9,007 nt of DNA from Syntrophorhabdaceae bacterium (GTDB taxonomy: Bacteria > Desulfobacterota > Syntrophorhabdia > Syntrophorhabdales > Syntrophorhabdaceae), in contig JAOAFK010000016.1 of the NCBI GenBank assembly GCA_026416315.1, positions 1 to 9,007 of the forward strand. Reading direction: 5' to 3'. The notes below the pieces were generated by a model. It searched no databases. It saw only the letters and a program-made list of their open reading frames with translations, and had not been told where the DNA came from. The number at the start of each line of letters is the position of its first letter. Position 1 is the first letter of the stretch. This document shows positions 5,884 through 9,007 of the stretch, piece after piece. The translations under genes and the position numbers were made by a program.

Positions 5884-6669
5884 ATGGACCTCCATGAGAA
5901 ATATGAAAAACTTAAGGAAATTATAGGAGATCTAAAGAGGGTAGTAGTTGCCTTTTCAGGAGGGGTGGATAGTTCTTTCCTTTTAAAGGTCTCAAGGGAT
6001 GTTCTGGGAAAAAATAATGTCATTGCCTTTACTGGTAAATTTCCTGCCTTCCCGGAAAGAGAAATAGCCTTTGCAAAAAAGATTGCCGAAGAAATGGATT
6101 GTCTGTGTGAAATTGTAGAAACCCGGCAGTTAGAAGAGCCTGATTTTTTAAAAAACGATAAAAACAGGTGTTATTACTGTAAAAGAGAATTAATGAAAAA
6201 GGCATGGGAGATTGCAGCTAACCATAATATTGAGCATGTTATAGAAGGATCAAACACAGATGATTTAAATGACTATAGACCGGGCATGAAGGCCTGTCAC
6301 GAATTAAATATTAAAAGTCCTTTAGTCAAAGCAGGTCTAAATAAAAAAGAGATAAGAGAACTCGCACAAATGTTTTCACTTTCTACATGGAATAAGCCTT
6401 CTTTTTCTTGCCTTGCCACAAGGATACCATATGGAATAGAGATAAAGACAGAGATATTAGAAATAATTGACCTCTCAGAGGATTACATAAGAAACCTGGG
6501 TATAAAGAATGTAAGGGTAAGGTTTCATGGTAGCATTGCCCGTATAGAGGTAGATGAAAATGAGATAACAAAGATTATGGAAAACAGAAAAAATATCGTC
6601 AATACCCTTTTGAAATACGGTTTTTTATATATAACCTTGGATTTAAAAGAATATGGAAGACCTGATTAA
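5884..6669 (+). CDS. larE: LarE-type sulfur transferase (nickel-pincer cofactor synthesis), three-cysteine form
   Basis: LarE adenylates the pyridinium dicarboxylate nucleotide precursor and delivers sulfur to it, making the pincer thiocarboxylates of the nickel cofactor used by lactate racemase LarA. The 261 residues carry the PP-loop SGGVDSS (25-31), EGSNTDD (121-127), and SFSCLATRIPYG with C176, the position of the sacrificial cysteine in Lactobacillus plantarum LarE. C96 and C99 in CYYCK are also present; a CxxC plus the later Cys is the pattern of LarE proteins such as that of Thermotoga maritima, which hold a [4Fe-4S] cluster and can act catalytically rather than by sacrificing cysteine. 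ATG 5884 has AAAGGA at 5870-5875. No larA, larB or larC is nearby. With a terminator just upstream and no clear promoter, expression may depend on readthrough or on a promoter overlapping the end of the dehydratase operon. Confidence 0.92.
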   Translation: MDLHEKYEKLKEIIGDLKRVVVAFSGGVDSSFLLKVSRDVLGKNNVIAFTGKFPAFPEREIAFAKKIAEEMDCLCEIVETRQLEEPDFLKNDKNRCYYCKRELMKKAWEIAANHNIEHVIEGSNTDDLNDYRPGMKACHELNIKSPLVKAGLNKKEIRELAQMFSLSTWNKPSFSCLATRIPYGIEIKTEILEIIDLSEDYIRNLGIKNVRVRFHGSIARIEVDENEITKIMENRKNIVNTLLKYGFLYITLDLKEYGRPD

Positions 6670-6742
6670 AATCCTGTGTTAAAAGAATTTGATGGATTTT
6701 GGATAGCCGGTTCTCAATGAAAGGAAGCATTTTTTTATTGTA

Positions 6743-6771
6743 TTGACTTATACACCAAATGGTTATATAAA
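6743..6771 (+). promoter_or_regulatory. Near-consensus sigma-70 promoter for the CsgG-family gene
   Basis: TTGACT (6743-6748, 5 of 6) and TATAAA (6766-6771, 5 of 6) are separated by exactly 17 bases. Transcription should start near 6778, leaving a leader of less than 20 bases that carries the AAGGGGG ribosome site (6784-6790). The rest of the 125-base gap after larE holds no clear terminator. Confidence 0.8.
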
Positions 6772-6794
6772 CAAAAAAAGCATAAGGGGGATGA

Positions 6795-7514
6795 ATGAAA
6801 AGGATAGTCTTTTGTGTTTTGATGGCTCTTATATTTATTTACACATCCATTTCTGTTTTTGCCGATGATAAGCCTACTGTGGGTGTCTTAAGGTTTACCA
6901 ATAAGACAGGGGCTGCCTGGTGGAGAGGAACAACAGGACAGGAATTACAGGAAATGCTCATTGCCGAGCTTGTAAGCACAAAGGCATTTCATGTCCTCGA
7001 GAGAAAAGAAATAGAAAAGGTGATAAGCGAACAGAAGATCAGCGAGTCAGGTCTTGTAGATGATGCCACAAGGGTGAAAATCGGCAATTTGAAAGTGGCA
7101 AAATATCTCATAGCAGGAACAGTATCGTCCTATGAAGAACACACAGGTGGAACAGGTGGCGGGATCGGGATTATGGGTTTTAGAATCGGGGCAAAAAAGG
7201 ATTCAGCATATATAGCAGTAGATTTGAAGGTTATAAGCACAGAAACAGCTGCCATAGTGGATGCAAGAACCATTGAGGCATCTTCAGAATCATCTGGTTT
7301 AAGCCTGGGCGCTGCCTTTAGATTTTTTACAGGTGAACTATCAAACTATGAAAAGACACCAACGGGAAAGGCTATAAGGGCATGTATTATAGAAATCACA
7401 GATTATCTTAAATGTTCTTTAATAAAAGGTCAAAATGATAGTTGTATGCAGGAATATATAGAAAAAGAAGCAACAAGAAGGGAGAGGACAAAAAAATCTA
7501 TTAAGTTACAGTAA
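6795..7514 (+). CDS. CsgG-family secreted or outer-membrane pore-like protein
   Basis: A 239-residue protein with a signal peptide (MKRIVF start, hydrophobic 4-20, likely cleavage after VFA at 23). CsgG-family features follow: VGVLRFTNKTG (29-39), the helix and FHVLERKEIEKVISEQKISESG (65-86), YLIAGTVSSYEE (104-115), a Gly-rich GGIGIMGFRIGAKKDSAYIAVDLKV region (121-145), and SLGAAFRFFTGELSNYEKTP (170-189). The last two align by pattern with the two beta-hairpins that form the CsgG barrel (GGVGARYFGIG and AGVFRFIDYQ in E. coli), so a pore is plausible. Unlike CsgG there is no lipobox; the only early cysteine, C7, is in the signal core. Two late cysteines (207, 217) could form a disulfide. The tail after 220 is highly charged. 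No curli subunit or csgEF gene is nearby, so curli export is not implied. The AAGGGGG site is four bases before ATG 6795. Confidence 0.82.
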   Translation: MKRIVFCVLMALIFIYTSISVFADDKPTVGVLRFTNKTGAAWWRGTTGQELQEMLIAELVSTKAFHVLERKEIEKVISEQKISESGLVDDATRVKIGNLKVAKYLIAGTVSSYEEHTGGTGGGIGIMGFRIGAKKDSAYIAVDLKVISTETAAIVDARTIEASSESSGLSLGAAFRFFTGELSNYEKTPTGKAIRACIIEITDYLKCSLIKGQNDSCMQEYIEKEATRRERTKKSIKLQ

Positions 7515-7525
7515 AAAACACGTGA

Positions 7526-8227
7526 ATGAAGACAGGCAAAAACGGCCTTGAGCTTGCTATAAAGGGTCTCTTTCTCTTTATTTCATTAATCCTGGGTATT
7601 TTTAATCCCGATATATTAAAAAGGTTTTTTACATACAATATATTTTCATCTATTAAAACCTATCATCTCCTGTGGTTTATAACAATCCTTATTCTCTTAA
7701 AAAGATTCATCCCTTCTCTAAACAAAAAGATCAATCTTGGAAAAATTTACAGCAGAAACTATTTAGAGGCTGGTCCCGACAGTCCTGCAAAAAGGGAAAG
7801 GTTGTTGAAATACATGAAAAAGATAAACAGCGGTGCTATAAGATCTGCCATATACTGGATTCTCCTTATACTTACCATGTGGTTATGGAGAAAGGCACAA
7901 CTCCTTGATGACCTCTGGATATTTATAATTGTGATCTTTTTTATCTTCATGGATGAATTCTGTGCCAGTGTATGGTGTCCATTCCAAGCAATCATAGGAA
8001 ACAAATGTTGCAATACCTGCAGGATCAACAACTGGGGATATCTCATGGCATTCTCACCCATGATCTTTATCCCTTCTTTCTGGACATATTCTATTTTGCT
8101 AATTTCTATTGCAGCCATCATCCAGTGGGAATATCTCTACAACAGACATCCTGAAAGGTTTTATGAGCTGTATAACGCAAACCTCATGTGCAGGAATTGT
8201 CTTAAAAAATGCAGTATGAGGGCTTAA
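7526..8227 (+). CDS. Conserved-looking multi-pass membrane protein with three cysteine clusters
   Basis: A 233-residue protein I cannot assign a function. Hydrophobic segments lie near residues 10-27, 46-61, 105-120, 129-143 and 172-200 (one or two spans). Eight cysteines fall in three groups: C146 and C151 at the end of one span (CASVWCPF), C161, C162 and C165 just after (CCNTC, followed by RINNWGYLMAFSP), and C222, C225 and C229 at the extreme C terminus (CRNCLKKC). Apart from these there are no cysteines, which suggests metal or iron-sulfur binding next to the membrane. The region 60-100 is basic and probably cytosolic. The gene starts 11 bases after the CsgG-family stop with no strong Shine-Dalgarno, so it likely depends on translation from upstream. 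Its stop overlaps that of the convergent lpxH-like gene within TTAA. I have an impression of similar proteins in anaerobic bacteria, but this is unverified. Confidence 0.75.
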   Translation: MKTGKNGLELAIKGLFLFISLILGIFNPDILKRFFTYNIFSSIKTYHLLWFITILILLKRFIPSLNKKINLGKIYSRNYLEAGPDSPAKRERLLKYMKKINSGAIRSAIYWILLILTMWLWRKAQLLDDLWIFIIVIFFIFMDEFCASVWCPFQAIIGNKCCNTCRINNWGYLMAFSPMIFIPSFWTYSILLISIAAIIQWEYLYNRHPERFYELYNANLMCRNCLKKCSMRA

Positions 8228-8931
8228 ATCTTATATTCCTTTATTTCAAAACCTTTATTGCTTTCGTATTCTATATAAGAGTGGTATCTAAAAAGATCCC
8301 CAGTATTTAAATACAATTTTTTTATATTACCCATCTCAAATTCTAACCTATCAGGCATATGGGTATGGGCTAAGACGACCACATCAAAACCATCCATCAG
8401 TTTTGCCTTACCAAAAGCCCTGAACTTTTTCTTCACTTCTTCTCTATATGGTTTCTTCTTATCAGATAAAAGGGCACTGGATAGCATGGCGACTTTCCAT
8501 GTCCATAGGGGACCTAATGTCTCCATAAAGAGATATACAAATCGGGATTTTAAAAACCTTAAAGGATTATTTTTTATGAATTCATTACCATGGGCTATAA
8601 AGACGCTTTTCCCATCAATATCTATAGAGAGTTCTCTCGAACATTCGATGCCTGCATAACTTAGAAGAGCATTTCCAGGTTGAAATTCATGGTTTCCTTC
8701 AAGGAAGTAAACCTTTTTCCCTTTTTCTGTCAATTCTTTTAAAGAATTTATTATCTCAAGATACCAGGGATATATATAATTTTTATATCCATAAAAAAAT
8801 TCAAATAGGTCACCGAGGACAAAGATTATATCAGCATGAGTACAAACTTCTCTTACAAAGGTAAGGACAACAAGTTTCTTATTATTTTCATCTTTTTCAA
8901 GATGCACATCAGAAAAAAAAATTGCCTTCAT
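8224..8931 (-). CDS. lpxH: UDP-2,3-diacylglucosamine hydrolase (LpxH-type metallophosphoesterase)
   Basis: LpxH cleaves UDP-2,3-diacylglucosamine to lipid X and UMP in lipid A synthesis at the inner membrane surface. The 235-residue protein from ATG 8931 has all seven metal ligands in the calcineurin-like fold: D8 and H10 (SDVH), D41 (GDLFEF), N80 (GNHE), H114 (AHGN), and H189 and H191 (AHTHMP), close to E. coli D8, H10, D41, N79, H114, H195 and H197. GDLFEFFYGY and YFLEGNHEF also fit LpxH. Two differences are visible: GNHE where E. coli has GNRD, and HGNE where HGD is usual, so activity on another diphosphate substrate is possible. A TTG at 8934 would add one Met; ATG 8931 is preferred. The gene begins five bases after the stop of the upstream rfbB-like gene, suggesting one envelope-sugar operon on this strand. 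Confidence 0.82.
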   Translation of the reverse strand: MKAIFFSDVHLEKDENNKKLVVLTFVREVCTHADIIFVLGDLFEFFYGYKNYIYPWYLEIINSLKELTEKGKKVYFLEGNHEFQPGNALLSYAGIECSRELSIDIDGKSVFIAHGNEFIKNNPLRFLKSRFVYLFMETLGPLWTWKVAMLSSALLSDKKKPYREEVKKKFRAFGKAKLMDGFDVVVLAHTHMPDRLEFEMGNIKKLYLNTGDLFRYHSYIEYESNKGFEIKEYKI

Positions 8932-8936
8932 CAATA

Positions 8937-9007
8937 TTATCTGTTTTTGTACATCTTTTCATAATATTCAAGATATGCACCGCTTTTTATCCTTTCCCAC
9001 CATGTCC
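8937..9007 (-). CDS. rfbB: dTDP-glucose 4,6-dehydratase, C-terminal end only
   Basis: A reverse-strand frame enters from the right edge and ends at TAA 8937-8939. The 22 visible residues begin TWWERIKSGAYLEYYEK and end MYKNR, closely resembling the conserved C terminus of RfbB/RmlB (a WWERIRSGEYREYYE-type ending). RfbB converts dTDP-glucose to dTDP-4-keto-6-deoxyglucose for rhamnose and other deoxysugars of lipopolysaccharide. Only about 7% of the protein is in view, so this is a recognition of the tail. Its closeness to the LpxH-type gene supports a surface-polysaccharide operon. Confidence 0.6.
   Translation of the reverse strand, partial: TWWERIKSGAYLEYYEKMYKNR

Noticed and set aside
6668..6701. 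AAAATCC ... GGATTTT inverted repeat after larE as a terminator
   Set aside because: The 7-bp stem is AT-rich, the loop is about 20 bases and there is no following T run worth the name.
6795..7514. A curli secretion operon
   Set aside because: Only a CsgG-family protein is present, without lipobox, and no csgA, csgB, csgE or csgF-like gene is nearby.
1..9007. CRISPR arrays, tRNA or rRNA genes, insertion sequences, att sites
   Set aside because: No regularly spaced repeats, cloverleaf-like tRNA, rRNA segment, transposase or integrase motif was seen on reading both strands.

Overview
This AT-rich window (roughly 35-40% GC by eye) comes from a Gram-negative bacterium, most likely an anaerobe. 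The Gram-negative call rests on an LpxH-type lipid A hydrolase, a dTDP-sugar enzyme, prolipoprotein diacylglyceryl transferase and a CsgG-family outer-membrane-type protein. The anaerobe inference rests on an oxygen-sensitive-type 2-hydroxyacyl-CoA dehydratase / benzoyl-CoA reductase-like pair and a three-cysteine LarE. Desulfobacterota-like or Nitrospirota-like lineages would fit, but the sequence alone does not decide. No mobile element, rRNA, tRNA or CRISPR array was seen, and no gap between genes exceeds about 125 bases.

Left part (1-1206): the C-terminal three quarters of an enolase-superfamily enzyme, with the DxD signature of dipeptide epimerases, runs in from the left edge. A stand-alone dodecin gene follows, with a perfect Shine-Dalgarno, a plausible promoter and a strong intrinsic terminator.

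Centre-left (1270-3326): a three-gene run of overlapping genes. It encodes a TraB/Tiki-clan-like protein of unknown function, a HAD phosphatase of the YihX kind, and Lgt. The first two overlap by 23 bases and the last two by 14, so they look like one operon. The start of the first gene should be ATG 1270, because any earlier start would lie before or inside the dodecin terminator.

Centre (3327-5861): a near-consensus sigma-70 promoter (TTGACA-17-TAAAAT) drives two translationally coupled 2-hydroxyacyl-CoA dehydratase-family subunits (377 and 418 residues, ATGA overlap), closed by a strong terminator. The palindrome TGTATACA lies inside the promoter spacer and again 35 bp upstream, which looks like a repressor-controlled promoter. 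The dedicated ATPase activase such enzymes need is not in the window. The gene after the terminator is instead larE, a sulfur transferase for the nickel-pincer cofactor, here without larA, larB or larC.

Right part (6743-9007): a second near-consensus promoter (TTGACT-17-TATAAA) precedes a CsgG-family protein and a multi-pass membrane protein with eight cysteines in three clusters, a family I cannot assign a function. These converge, with overlapping stop codons in TTAA, on a reverse-strand pair: an LpxH-type hydrolase and, upstream of it and cut by the right edge, the last 22 residues of what looks like dTDP-glucose 4,6-dehydratase.

The most interesting points are the two-site operator at the dehydratase promoter, the pairing of that dehydratase with an orphan three-Cys LarE, the CsgG plus Cys-rich membrane protein unit, and a dodecin without the usual flavin-stacking tryptophan.
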